Source of the DNA: Pelecanus crispus
Lineage: Eukaryota > Chordata > Aves > Pelecaniformes > Pelecanidae
Length of the DNA stretch: 64,000 bases
Assembly: GCF_030463565.1 (NCBI RefSeq)
Contig: NC_134675.1
Span: 18,373,862-18,437,861 of the forward strand
Reading direction: 5' to 3'
The translations under genes and the position numbers were made by a program. The notes under the pieces were generated by a model that ran no database searches, was not told the origin of the DNA, and saw nothing but the letters and a program-made list of their open reading frames with translations. This document shows positions 50,301 through 60,632 of the stretch, in pieces (within the stretch, counting starts at the first letter, position 1; each line of letters begins with the position of its first letter).

Positions 50301-50431
50301 CACTTCATCTCTTACTGGAAAAGACATTCACATTATGAGACTAGAGTAATATTTTTGGATGTCAGTCTCCTAAAGAACACATGAGTAACTTCACCGCATT
50401 TACTACAAGGAAAATGAAACTATGAACTTAC
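47373..50431. other. Intron interior, nothing recognised
   Basis: About 3 kb of AT-rich FEM1C intron with short frames only; no transposon boundary recognised. Confidence 0.5.
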
Positions 50432-50975
50432 CTTTAACACTTTTTCTGTTAACATCAGCTCCTTTTTCAAGTAAATACTGAGCAATTTCTTTGTGGCCTT
50501 TGTAACATGAGATCATCAAGCATGTATGCCCGTGACGGTTTGATACTTCCAAGTCTGCTTTGTGCTCCACAAGATATTTTACTATTTCCAGGTGACCATC
50601 AAAACAGGCAGCTCTAAGCGGAGTTGAATTTGTTAGAGTTGTGTTGTTGACAGATGCACCATGATCTAACAGACACTGAACCACCTTCAAGTGGCCAGCA
50701 GCTGATGCTGCCCATAATGGCGGAGCTCCCTCAATAGTCTCACCATCAAAATTAACCGAACCACCAATTTCTATAGAAGCAGAGCAATAGTCCAACAAGT
50801 ATTCCACCATGTCAACGTGCCCATAACGGGCTGCCATCAAAAGTGGTGTGGCACCATTGGTTTTTTCTGACATTAGTAAGGCCACCTCTTCTCTGGTTTT
50901 GCTTGCCAGTAACTTGGAAAGGAGCCGCAGCTTGCCATCACGAGCTGCATTGAACACTGCTGTCTTTAGATCCAT
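50432..50975 (-). CDS. FEM1C: FEM1C, first coding exon
   Basis: Encodes residues 1-181 plus the first base of Gly182. It starts at the ATG complement at 50973-50975 (MDLKTAVFNAARDGKL, the conserved FEM1C start). It holds the first ankyrin repeats of the degron-binding domain: ATPLLMAARYGHVDMVEYLL, APPLWAASAAGHLKVVQCLL, TPLRAACFDGHLEIVKYLV and TCLMISCYKGHKEIAQYLL. Asp77 (in NFDGET) and Asp126 (in CFDGH), which I recall as binding the arginine of the C-degron, are both present. The 544-bp exon plus the 1310-bp last exon give 618 codons including stop, the exact length of vertebrate FEM1C. Two coding exons and 617 residues separate it from FEM1A and FEM1B. An upstream noncoding exon is likely but its splice site is not resolved. 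Confidence 0.97.
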
Positions 50976-51769
50976 TTAGTCTGTACCTCTATTTCTTGAG
51001 GGATACACACCTGCCTTTTTCAGTCACAAACAAAAGCTTATTTAGAAACACACAGCCCAAACAGAGCATCCCCAACTTTTTCTCAGATCAGGCAGATGGG
51101 ACAACATGGAGACTCTGAACGAGGTCCTGACAAAGCACAGGCTGCACTTGATAACTCTGCAAAAGAAAAGAATTCTGGATGTTTTTACCTTCTACTTCTC
51201 AAATAAGTATACACAATTACATTTTTCTACAACTATACTCAAACAAACCACTGGTTGTGGTGCACCAACATCCAGCTGCCTTCCATGGGACTTCCCTGGA
51301 CTGCACAGTGCCCCTTAAGGAAAGATGTTGAGCAGGAAGCCTGATCCTAGCAGTGCATTATCCATACCATTTGCAGGAAAACACTTTCCCCTCACAACAA
51401 AACAAACCATGCACTTGTATCAACTTCTGCTTTTAAGCACAGCCTAAGCAAAGAACCATTAGGCCCCCCCATCCCCTCAGGTCTTCTGCGGAGCCCCATG
51501 CTCACAGACACACGCAGCCCCGTGCTACCTCCACCATACTGGCAAGGGAGCAAATTCAGAGCCTGACCGGAAAGACAAAACACGTCCTTGCCACAGTCGT
51601 TCGATTTAGTATCAGACACCGCCAAAACCCTGAACTTGCCCTTCCACCACAACCACCCTCAGCCTGCCCAAAGGCCCCCCCGACCTACAAATCTCCTCCT
51701 TCAAGACCACACTATATTTGCCTCCCACCCCAAAGATACCTACCCCCCAGGATTACCCCCAACGCCTCC

Positions 51770-52560
51770 CTTCAGATCGCCTTTTCCATCCCTAGTCCAA
51801 CACCCCCCCCCCCCCCCCCCCCCCGGGTCCTCAAACCCCTTTCCAGCTCCCTCAGAGACGCTCCCCACACAACCGCTGCGATAGAACGGCCTCCACCGCC
51901 TGCCCGGAGCCGGAGAGGCAGCAGCACGACCGCCGCCGCCCACAGAGAACATATCGGTGAGGAAGGACCCAAGGGTGTGGGCTGCCTTCCCGGGACGCCA
52001 CCGGCTCTCTCCCGCCGAAGCCACCCTCACACAGAAGCGTCCGCCGCCTCCCGCACTCCATCCAGCTCCTCCATAACCGACCTGTGCCTACAGCGACTAG
52101 CCTCCACAACCAACCCTGCACCCAGGCACAGCGGAACCTATCAAGGTCCAGCCTTGATAGGCCCAGCCGCCGCCAGGCCCAATGAGAAACACCCTGAGTG
52201 CCGCCAGCCACTCGGAGCAGGGTGGGGGGTGGGACTACGCCGCCGCTCAAGCTACTCTGAGAGCGGGGCGGTGCTGGCGAGCGGTGGCGATGCGGTAGCT
52301 GTCTGCTAGGGGGGTGGGTGAGCCCCTCCACACCACCCTCCGCTATAGCGCGGGTGGGCTAGCAGAACGCAGAGGGGAGGTAGGTTTTGGTTAGCTGTGG
52401 CGTGTGGGGGATCAGGTAGGGGGTTTTCTTTTCCCCAGCCCATGTCTTATTTTCCTTTCTCTAGAATAAAACAAAGGGCGGAGCAGCGCTACAGCGGAGC
52501 ATGCACCGGAGGGGAGGGATGTCGCAGGGGTGAGGGGACAGCAGGGGCGCACGGTACCGG
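51770..52560 (-). promoter_or_regulatory. FEM1C: CpG-rich FEM1C promoter region
   Basis: An abrupt change to GC-rich, CpG-dense sequence about 0.8 kb upstream of the first coding exon, with no TATA box. It includes a C22 run (51803-51824), a perfect 10-bp inverted repeat CCTATCAAGG / CCTTGATAGG with 5-nt spacer (52137-52161), and a CCAAT motif (52179-52183). The FEM1C start site and noncoding first exon are expected here. Whether it is bidirectional cannot be told, and no gene is recognised to the right. Confidence 0.75.
51803..51824. repeat. C22 homopolymer in promoter
   Basis: Twenty-two C on the plus strand (G22 on the FEM1C strand). Its length may be affected by sequencing error. Confidence 0.85.
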
Positions 52561-52914
52561 GGGAGGGGCGCTTCCATGGAGATCAGCAAAACCCCGCAGG
52601 GCTGCAGGAGGAAAACCCTCACGGCCGGCCATGTGTGGATCTGCTCAGCAGCTCCGGGCAATAAACCCATCCCCTGCAGAGGGATGCAAAAACTGCCCAG
52701 TCTGGAGAAAGAAAAGTGGCTGTTTCCTCCTCAGAAATAGATCGGTTTACTGCTGAATTGAAGGGGGTAATTAGATGCTCCTTCATTTAGTGGGAGAGGC
52801 GGCCATGAAGGCCTGCAGCTCGTAGGCAGACCTTCCCTGCCCACCCGTGTAGGCCAGGGTGAGGGGCTGGTGTAGGGGCTCCAGTGCCTTGCTGTGCCTG
52901 TGGGGAAGCACATT
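52561..52914. other. Spacer between FEM1C promoter and ERV
   Basis: Moderately GC-rich. No gene recognised. It ends with a direct repeat of CACATTTTGTATTAA (about 52910-52938) at the broken ERV LTR. Confidence 0.4.
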
Positions 52915-53006
52915 TTGTATTAACACATTTTGTATTAACAAAGTTAATACACTTTCATACTATAAAGACTGGTTGATAGAATAGTTAGGGAAGGGAATTT
53001 TCATAA
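52915..53006 (-). mobile_element. Truncated 3' LTR of a class I ERV
   Basis: About 75-90 bp matching the U3 start at 61558-61635, ending ...TTTTCATAACA (TGTTATGAAAA on the minus strand). On its right, on the minus strand, is a strong polypurine tract (AGAAAAGGAGGGAC). This proves it is the 3' LTR edge; the rest of the LTR is gone. Confidence 0.75.
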
Positions 53007-54426
53007 CAGTCCCTCCTTTTCTTGTGACCGTCACCGTCAGGGTCGCATCTAGTATTTTAGTGGTAAGTCAAGCGCATAAGGTAATACAACACTGCAAATA
53101 CACATATATAATTACAAAGCAAAATGAGATATTGAATACAACAGTCAAAATCCTTTTAGTTCACAGTCCTATACTTAAATCTGGGAGCCAAGAGGTTAAC
53201 CACCTGTGGGAAAATAACAGAAGGTTGGTAAGGAGGATTGTAAACAGGGTCAAGTGACTTGCAGCTGGGGTGTTGAAAAACACATATCATACTAATTGTT
53301 GTTTAGCCTTGTGTGTTGGACAAGTAGAACATCTGTGTTTAAATAACGTAGGCCTGTGATAGACTTAGAGGCACCCTATCGAACATGCTTGAGATTCCTG
53401 CCCTGCTACAGGAAAGATCAAACAGTGGTAAACTACGCCTGCGCGAATCCCTGATAAACAGGCAAAATCAGCAGGTTCGGCGATCCTCTAGCATGGCCTG
53501 AGCTTCACGGTGCCTGCGTCCCCGCTTGTGTGCCTCTGCGCGGGTGCTGCTTCGGGGATCCCCTGGTTGGCGAGGTAACAAAAAAAAGTTTACTCTTTGC
53601 ATTTCATCCATGGTTTTGTGGTTGTTCCTGCGTCCTGCCTGTGCCAGCTCACACACCACCTGAACAGATTTAGGGGGGATTCCTGTCTTACTTCATGTAA
53701 GACTTTTAAATGAGTTTTATCTTGTTTATATTAGTTTCAATTTTCTTGTCTTGATTTACGTAAACCTAGCAACTATTATTCAATAATGCACATATCCCAT
53801 CCTGTGCTGCTAATAGGTAGTCTAAGGCTAATCGAATCTGTATTACCATTTCTGATAATAATTTGATTTTTTTCTGTAGGGCTACAATATTATCTGCAGT
53901 TTTATTAATGCACCTAGAATATACTTCTCATCCCAGGTTGAGGGTAAATACTTAAATGCCCTTTCTCCACATATCTAATATTGCCCTGGTAATTGTGTAA
54001 ATAGGGTAGTATAATCCTCAAATAAATCTTAATCATGTAAACTGTTTCATGCAAAAGGGTTAGCACGTGCCGGATCTGGTTGTTTAGGTAAACCAGTAAG
54101 GCTTGGACCCAGATTAGATGACTCGAAGCAATCAGGTTCTCATAGGCCCATAGTGGAAACCAAAATTTTACAATTATCTTTAGTTTGATTATGGCTTCCT
54201 ACAGAATACCAAGTTAATCTATCTGTGAATATGGACATTGTTTCGGAGTTTGCAGAGCCTGATAAACTCCATCCCAGAACAAATCTATGATGTGATGTCT
54301 CATTATAATAGGTTTCGTGTAAGGGGTTTTTTAACTATTATTAGTAAGAAAAAAACAAAAAGCATATTGTAACAAAGACAATTATCTCTTGATTACACTC
54401 TAATTTTAAGTAAGGATATAGTTCAG
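53007..54426 (-). mobile_element. Class I ERV 3' internal region, no intact env
   Basis: Lies between the polypurine tract and the ERVL LTR at 54427. No convincing envelope domain can be read. A segment at about 53300-53666 has a GC-rich block followed by an ACAAAAAAAAGTTTACTC stretch like a decayed polyadenylation signal, and an end in CACCTGAACA. It may be a plus-oriented LTR of another family, but no target duplication is clear. Confidence 0.45.
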
Positions 54427-55054
54427 TGTCGTGGTTTAACCCCAGTCAGCAACTAAGCACCACGCAGCCGCTCGCTCACTCCCCCTACCCCGATGGGATG
54501 GGGGAGAGAATCGGAGGAGTAAGAGTGAGAAACACTCCTGGGTTGAGATAAGAACAGTTTAATAATTGAAACAAAATAAAGTACAATAGTAGTAGTAATA
54601 ATAAACAATATAATAATAACAGTAATAATAATATTTCAATAATTGAAATAAAGTAAAATAGTAATGATAATATAATAGTAATAATAATATACAAAGCAAG
54701 CGATGCACAATGCAATTGCTCACCACCTGCCGACCGATGCCCAGCCAGTCCCCGAGCAGCGATCGCTGCCCCCCGGCCAACTCCCCCCAGCTTATATACT
54801 GAGCATGACGTCATATGGTATGGAATAGCCCTTTGGTCAGTTTGGATCAACTATCCTGACTGTGCTCCCTCCCAGTTTCTTGTGCACCTGGCAGAGCATG
54901 GGAAGCTGAAAAGTCCTTGACTAGCATAAGCAGTACTTAGCAACAACTAAAACATCAGTGTGTTATCAGCATTCTTCTCCTACTAAATCCAAAACACAGC
55001 ACTATGCCAGCTACTAGGAAGAAAATTCACTCTATCGCAGACGAAACCAGGACA
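54427..55054 (-). mobile_element. Solo ERVL-type LTR, copy 8, with internal duplication
   Basis: TGTCGTGG to CCAGGACA on the plus strand, with perfect 5-bp target duplication TTCAG (54422-54426 and 55055-55059). The CRE is intact (54806-54813). It is 628 bp rather than about 560 because the ATT-rich tract and the adjacent AATAATTGAAA block are duplicated (about 54560-54680). It is inserted in the class I provirus. Confidence 0.93.
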
Positions 55055-55085
55055 TTCAGTCCATGTGCAATTCATAAGTATCAAA

Positions 55086-55500
55086 TTACTTTCCACTTTC
55101 TTGTTGAATTTTAAGCAAGGTTAGCAAGTCCACAGCTGATCCGCTAGCTCTGTGTAAATTCCTGGCCACAGGTAATTTTGTCTCTGCAGTGGTGGATGTT
55201 CTCCTGGTGGCAGGAGGGTTTCCTGGTTCCAATTCTAGACTGGTTGCAGCTTTCAGGTGGGAGTGATGGATCCAAGTCGATTTTTCTTCCACCTTTACTG
55301 CTGAGAAAGGTTAGCAATACCAAAAATGGTCTCTCCCACCAAGGAGATAAGTTATCCTTTCTTTTGTGTACTTTTACCCAAATGTAATTTCCTGGATTGA
55401 AGGGGTGCAGAGCCCCTTCTAGAGGTACTGGTTGTACTAGCTGTGCCTGGGCCTGATTGTATTTTAATAATTTCTGAACCTGTAAAATATACTGGGTCAC
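55086..55500 (-). pseudogene. Class I ERV pol: integrase C-terminal domain, frameshifted
   Basis: The frame at 55144-55500 carries LHPFNPGNYIWVKVHKRKDNL and the WWERPFLVLLTF strand of the gammaretroviral integrase C-terminal domain. The final TWIHHSHLKAA lies in another frame (55086-55292). The zinc-finger-like sequence lies only a little upstream (about 55570-55800), and the catalytic core between them is not found, so this copy has an internal deletion as well as a frameshift. Confidence 0.75.
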
Positions 55501-55948
55501 ATTTTAATTTCCCACTAATAAACTTACATGAGCAGGTACATAAGTTCCAGGGAGTTGCATCAGTCTTTTGAATCTAAATATTCATGAAGGCTAAAGGTAG
55601 TGTGTGCAAGACGCAGTTACTTATTTGGCTGTAGCATAAATTCCTGGCGCAAACCAATTCTTCAGCACTGTCTGGGCTAGTGTAGCAGTCCCAAAATGCC
55701 CTAGATGGTGATGCATATTTGCTATGGAATAAGGTGTTGCTTAGGTAAAATAGGAAGGTTTTTGATACCTGCTTTCCATATTCCCTGGGAGTCTTTGGTT
55801 GTCTCATACCTCTTCCAAGAGTCAATTTCTTCAGCAGGAACAGTCAAACATATCTTTTCAGGAGTGGGCAGCACCAGGTCAGACCGTCGGACTGCTTATA
55901 AGCCCAGTGGTTCATACGGCTGTCGTACTGCAGCTTGAGTGGCAATAT
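55501..55948 (-). pseudogene. Class I ERV pol: RNase H/integrase junction remnant
   Basis: Decayed sequence with possible HHCC zinc-finger residues in broken frames. The part from 55818 to about 56010 is repeated at 63226-63430, where a second copy of the same family lies. Confidence 0.5.
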
Positions 55949-56359
55949 CTATTTCTTATCTCTTCTTTTGTCCTTCCACCAGTATGGGCTGGCTGAAACA
56001 TCAAGTTTCTCTGGCGATTGTATAGCTTTTAATAGTTCCATAATTTGCAGAGCATTTGATATTTTACTTCCACTAGAAGTTATAAACCCATGCAGCCTCC
56101 ATAAATGCCCAGTAGCATGGCATACTCCAAATGCATATCGAGAGTCAGTGTAAATATTTATAGTCTTTTCTTTGGCCGGCTGACAGGCCTTTGTTAATGC
56201 AATTAATTCTGCTGCTTGTGCACTCAGCTTCGGACTGAGTGGTGAAGCCTCCACTACTTCATTCACAATAGTTATTGAATAACCCATAACCCAGTTGCCG
56301 TTCAGATAATATGAGGATCCGTCAACAAATAGTTCCAGATTGGGATCTAGAAATGGCAC
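55949..56359 (-). pseudogene. Class I ERV pol: RNase H domain
   Basis: A 136-codon frame with LELFVDGSSYYLNGNWVMGY (first Asp), SAQAAELIALTKAC (Glu) and INIYTDSRYAFGVCHATGHLW (next Asp), the classic gammaretroviral RNase H order. It is clearly different from the ERVL RNase H at 4.2-4.9 kb. The upstream connection to polymerase is broken by stops. Confidence 0.82.
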
Positions 56360-57235
56360 ATCTGTTAAATCTTCTCAAGTCTTTTCAGCTTCACAGGTTG
56401 TTACTACACAGCTGTGGTGTGGAATTCCTTCCCCAGGTAAAGGGAGTAGAGTAGCAGGGTTCAGCATATTAGTTAACATCCACGAGGCTATTCCTTTCCT
56501 TTCACATACAACAAGGTAAATGGCTTACCATAGTCTGGCAATCCCAGAGCAGGTGCAGCTTGCTTCAAAAGCTTCAATGTCTTTACCTTGTCTGTTGCCC
56601 AGTGAATGGGTTCTCCAGCATCTTGAGCAGTAATCTGTATCAGTGGTTTTGTCATTTCCTTGAAAGCAGCTATCCAGGGTTGGCAGAATCCTACAGCTCC
56701 TAAAAAGGCTCATGTTTGTTTTTAGTAACTGGTTGGGGAAGATTTTGAATGGCTAAATGCCACTCTTCTTGCTGGAGAATGTAACCCTGATATTTTACAC
56801 TTCTCATAAAAATTGTAACTTATGTGGAGAAGCCCTATGGCCCTTCTCAGCTAAGGTAAACAGTAAGGCATGGGTGTCAGCTATACAAAATTCCTTGGCT
56901 ATTAATAAATCATCAGCATATTGTATCAAAAACAGATCCATTTTTTTAAACACATCATCCTGAAAATCTTTTGCTAAAATTTTAGAAAAATAGTGGAGGA
57001 CCCAGCGAAGCCCTGAGGGAGCCTTGTCTATGTCTATGTTAGCTGTATCTTTCTGCAAGTAAATGCAAAAAGGTATTGAGAGTCTGGATGGAAAAGTTGC
57101 CCATGTATGTATTAGACAGGGGTAATTACGTTCATTAATTAAAAGGTTTAAGACCAGATTCTCATAAGAAGAAGGAGAAAATATTTTGTATTCAGGTGCT
57201 CCTGTAGTGACTGCACAATAGATCCCTGCTAACTG
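56360..57235 (-). pseudogene. Class I ERV pol: reverse transcriptase fragment
   Basis: About 56804-57058 encodes the palm with the active-site box QYADDLLIA and the preceding FSKILAKDFQDD helix. The remainder is interrupted by stops and frameshifts. There is too little room between this and the Gag zinc knuckle for a full protease and N-terminal polymerase, so part has been deleted. Confidence 0.75.
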
Positions 57236-57990
57236 TCAATCCTGGGTGAAATCTAGCTGCCCCTGTTGCATAGAGCAGGGCAAGATTGCACCACAGGACT
57301 GAGAGGTCCTTTTGGGAGGCTTTTTCTTTTTTTTGTCATACTGGGCACTCCCATTTCCAATGGTGGCCTTGTTGTCCGCAATAGTTACAACAGTCTCCTG
57401 TTCTTTGAGATCCATTGCTTCTAAAATTTTCTTCTCTGCCCCTACCTTGGAAATCTCCACATCCTCATCCCCTTAATCTAGGATTATTATTTAATGCTGC
57501 TGCCAATAGACTGGCTTTCAGTTCCTGTTCTTTTTTTTTTTTTTTTTTCTTCAACTGTCTTTCATCACTTTCATTAAACACAAATGTAGCAATGCTGACT
57601 ATTTTATCCAATCCTTTCCCTGTCATCCAGGCATATGTTTAGAAGAACATTTCTTAATATCTGGGGCTGACTGATCTACAAAGAAAGATACCATTAGAAT
57701 CTGAATTTCCTAATTTTTAGGGTTGATCCCTTCGAACATTCTCACTTGTTTAACCAATCAGGCGTAATATTCAGACGGATGTTCAGCATTTTCTTGCTGG
57801 CATTCTCGGACCTTAGCCCAATTTACAGTCTTCCTTCCTGCCAGTTCTAAGGATTCTAACAATCCCCCTCTCACTCTTTGCAGCATACCTCTATTGGCTG
57901 GTAAATTTGGGGGACCGACCTGGGTCATTGGCTGGACATGGGGTTCTGCCCTGTGCTTACCTGGCTGATCTGTGGTTTGTTTCACAGATT
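57236..57990 (-). pseudogene. Class I ERV gag: capsid end and nucleocapsid
   Basis: A CCHC-type zinc knuckle (Cys-x2-Cys, His, Cys spacing in CNYCGQQGHHWKWEC) is read on the minus strand near 57365-57412. Farther right, 57758-57985 encodes the charged capsid C-terminus ([19 protein letters not shown]). The frames are not continuous. A CR1 inserted at about 57990 separates this from the rest of capsid, which resumes at 59250. Confidence 0.7.
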
Positions 57991-59252
57991 TTTTTTTTTT
58001 TCACCAAGGGCAAGTCCTGCCTGACCAACCTAGTGGCTTTCTATGAAGGAGTAACTGCATCAGTGGACAAGGGAAAAGCAATGGATGTCATCTATTTGGA
58101 CTTCTGTAAAGCCTTCGACACAGTCCCCCACAACATCCTTCTCTCTAAATTGGGGAGATATGGGTTTGATGGGTGGACTGTTCGATGGATAAGGAATTGG
58201 CTGGATGGTCGCATCCAGAGGGTCGTGGTCAATGGCTCGATGTCCACATGGAGACTGGTGACAAGTGGGGTCCCTCAGGGGTCCGTACTGGGACCGGTGC
58301 TATTTAACATCTTCATCAATGACATAGACAGTGGGATCAAGTGCACCCTCAGCAAGTTTGCAGCTGACACCAAGCTGAGTGGTGCGGTTGACACACCTGA
58401 GGGACGAGATGTCATCCAGAGGGACCTGGACAAGCTGGAGAGGTGGGACTGTGTGAACCTCATGAGGTTCAACAAGGCCAAGTGCAAGGTCCTGCACCTG
58501 GGACGGGGCAACCCCCGGTATCAGTACAGGCTGGGGGATGAAGAGATTGAGAGCAGCCATGCGGAGAAGGACTTGGGGGTACTGGTGGATGAAAAGCTGG
58601 ACATGAGCCGGCAATGTGCCCTTGCAGCCCAGAAAGCCAACCGTATCCTGGGCTGCATCAAAAGGAGCGTGGCCAGCAGGTCGAGGGAGGTGATTCTGCC
58701 CCTCTGCTCTGCTCTGGTGAGACCCCACCTGGAGTACTGCATCCAGCTCTGGGGCCCTCAGCACAAGAAGGACATGGACCTGCTGGAGCGGGTCCAGAGG
58801 AGGGCCACAAAAATGATCCGAGGGCTGGAACACTTGTCCTACGAGAACAGGCTGAGAGAGTTGGGATTGTTCAGCCTAGAGAAGAGAAGGCTGCGAGGAG
58901 ACCTTATTGTGACCTTCCAGTACTTAAAGGGGGCCTACAGGAAAGATGGGGAGAATCTTTTTAACAAGGCCTGTTGTGACAGGACAAGGAATAACGGATT
59001 TAAACTAAAGAAGAATAGATTTAGACTAGACATTAGAAAGAAATTTTTTACAATGAGGGTGGTGAAGCACTGGAACAGGTTGCGCAGAGAGGTGGTAGAT
59101 GCCCCATCCCTGGCAACATCCAAGGTCAGCTTGGATGGGGCTCTGAGCAACCTGATCTAGTTAAAGCTGTCCCTGCTCACTGCAGGGGGGTTGGGCTAGA
59201 TGACCTCTAAAGGTCCCTTCCAACCCAAAGCATTCTATGATTCTATGATTTT
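57990..59252 (+). mobile_element. CR1 LINE 3' half inserted in ERV gag
   Basis: Plus-strand CR1 starting inside reverse transcriptase after a run of T (57990-58001) and ending CATTCTATGATTCTATGATT. It belongs to a different subfamily from the 26.5-kb copy ([18 protein letters not shown]; tail with GGGTTGGGCTAGATGACC). It is inserted antisense to the provirus. Confidence 0.9.
58003..59160 (+). pseudogene. CR1 ORF2 reverse transcriptase, open but catalytically dead
   Basis: Open without a stop for about 385 codons, from [15 protein letters not shown] through [38 protein letters not shown] and the C-terminal region. The usual FADD box reads FAAD, so the first aspartate of the catalytic pair is alanine. 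The open frame extends upstream into antisense ERV gag (from 57907), which is coincidental. It lacks the endonuclease and N-terminal polymerase. Confidence 0.88.
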
Positions 59253-59360
59253 AATTCTTTCATTAGGAGCAAAGACAGTCTCAAATAGTTGCTGCAAATC
59301 AGCTCACGTAGGGTTATAAACGTGGAAGTTGCCACATATAGTTTGTATCACCTTCTCCGG
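59253..59360 (-). pseudogene. Class I ERV gag: capsid remnant
   Basis: A short piece in the minus frame reads VYNPT, ADLQQLFETVFAPNERI, matching a gammaretroviral capsid segment and continuing the gag that the CR1 interrupted. Confidence 0.6.
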
Positions 59361-59693
59361 ATCATAGAATCATAGAATCATTTAGGTTGGAAAAGACCTT
59401 TAAGATCACCCAGTCCAACCATTAACCTACACTACCAAGTCCACACTAAAACAATCAATCAAGGGTAGACTAGACTAAACCATGTCCCAGAGTGCCATGT
59501 CTACCCGTTTTTTGAACGCTTCCAGGGATGGTGACTCCACCACCTCTCTGGGCAGCCTGTTCCAATGCTTGACTACCCTTTCCGTGAAGAAATTTTTCCT
59601 AATATCCAATCTAAACCTCCCCTGGCGCACCTTGAGCCCATTTCCTCTTGTCCTATCGCTAGCTACTTGGGAGAAGAGACCAACACCCACCTC
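59361..59693 (-). mobile_element. CR1 LINE 3' end
   Basis: A minus-strand CR1 of the same subfamily as the 1.0-1.7 kb copy. The tail is at 59364-59420 and the ORF2 C-terminus at 59475-59693 ([20 protein letters not shown], then [11 protein letters not shown]). It is 5'-truncated at 59693. Confidence 0.88.
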
Positions 59694-59897
59694 ACAGTCT
59701 GGGCATTTGTTGTTGCCCCAAAACCAAATCAGTGGGTGCAAATGGCACATAGACTGTTCCCACAGTAATCTGGCCATGTTCCAGTCCTGACCTTGTAATT
59801 TTTGTCAGAGAGGTGCTTGCAAACCAGAAGCAGTAGCAATAGCTGGAGCAGAAACCAGAGTAAAAGCAGAAAAAAAGAGCAGTAGGATAGACAGGTA
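59694..59897 (-). mobile_element. Class I ERV: leader and U5 part of 5' LTR
   Basis: Closely similar to 63428-63640. A GGTTTTGGGGCAACAAC stretch on the minus strand (about 59706-59725) sits where a primer-binding site should be, but I cannot name the tRNA. Interrupted at 59897 by another LTR. Confidence 0.6.
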
Positions 59898-60610
59898 TGT
59901 CACCGAAATCGGGAGGAAAACTCTCTAACACTTGATGCATTAAAGAGCAGGCATTACTTTATTCGGCACTGGGTGCAAGGTGGAATATTTCCACAAATCA
60001 AGCACACCTCTTGAAGTTCGTTTTGACATTTATAGATGACAGTTAACACACCACGCCTATCTAATACATAATCATTGAACTGACTGAGCATCCTCTTCTT
60101 CCATTGGTCTGTATCTTTTCCACTTAGTTTTAAAGCTACAGTGTGAGTTTAATTCACTGCGCATGCTCAAAAGGAGTGTGTGGGGGGTAGTCCTTTCCTC
60201 CCTCAATTGAGTCGGTGGTCGCAATCTCCCCCTGCCGGAATTACCTTTCCCCCAGTTACCATGCTTCAGCAATTGCCCAATTTCTCAGCATCTTCTGGGG
60301 CAAGATGTTCCCTTTTATCACTGCTGACCTCACATTTGTGCCCTTCCCTTATCTTTACAACCTTTGTAGCAGGATGTCCCCATTGTCAGTCCTTTAAGTT
60401 CTACACATTTGTATTCTTTTGAGGAGGTACTCGTTAGTGAGGCATGCATTGCTAATACGCTCTTATCTGGCCTACGCATTATTTACTACCATGAATATTC
60501 TCAAATTCTCATGTTAGTTTCCACTCCTAATTGTGATCCTTCCTTACCTACTACTAACTCCTGCACTATTTCCATTTCATCCAAGAAAAATATATACATT
60601 TGAGGTAACA
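59898..60610 (-). mobile_element. Solo LTR of another ERV family, inserted in the class I 5' LTR
   Basis: TGTCACC to GGTAACA on the plus strand (TGTTACC...GGTGACA on the minus strand), with 4-bp target duplication GGTA (59894-59897 and 60611-60614). Minus-strand TATAAA (about 60031) and AATAAA (about 59958) are in the right order. 713 bp, no coding sequence. Confidence 0.8.
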
Positions 60611-60632
60611 GGTAGAGATGAATGTGGAACGT

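Larger units (their letters stand above)
38011..50431 (-). other. FEM1C: FEM1C intron between the two coding exons (12,421 bp)
   Basis: The donor is G|GTAAGT at 50431 and the acceptor CTAG|G at 38011; both are canonical and phase 1. The intron holds an A34 run (38423-38456, poly-T on the transcript), a C-rich tract (39585-39603), two ERVL LTRs in opposite orientation (44112-44663 and 45465-47119), and otherwise AT-rich sequence without recognised genes. Confidence 0.93.

Noticed and set aside
51740..52331. Overlapping long open frames in the promoter (159, 110 and 96 codons)
   Set aside because: GC-rich CpG-island sequence is open in several frames by chance; compositions are Arg/Gly/Pro-rich and no family is recognisable.
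54485..54850. 121-codon frame in LTR copy 8
   Set aside because: Extended only because the LTR has a duplicated ATT-rich tract.
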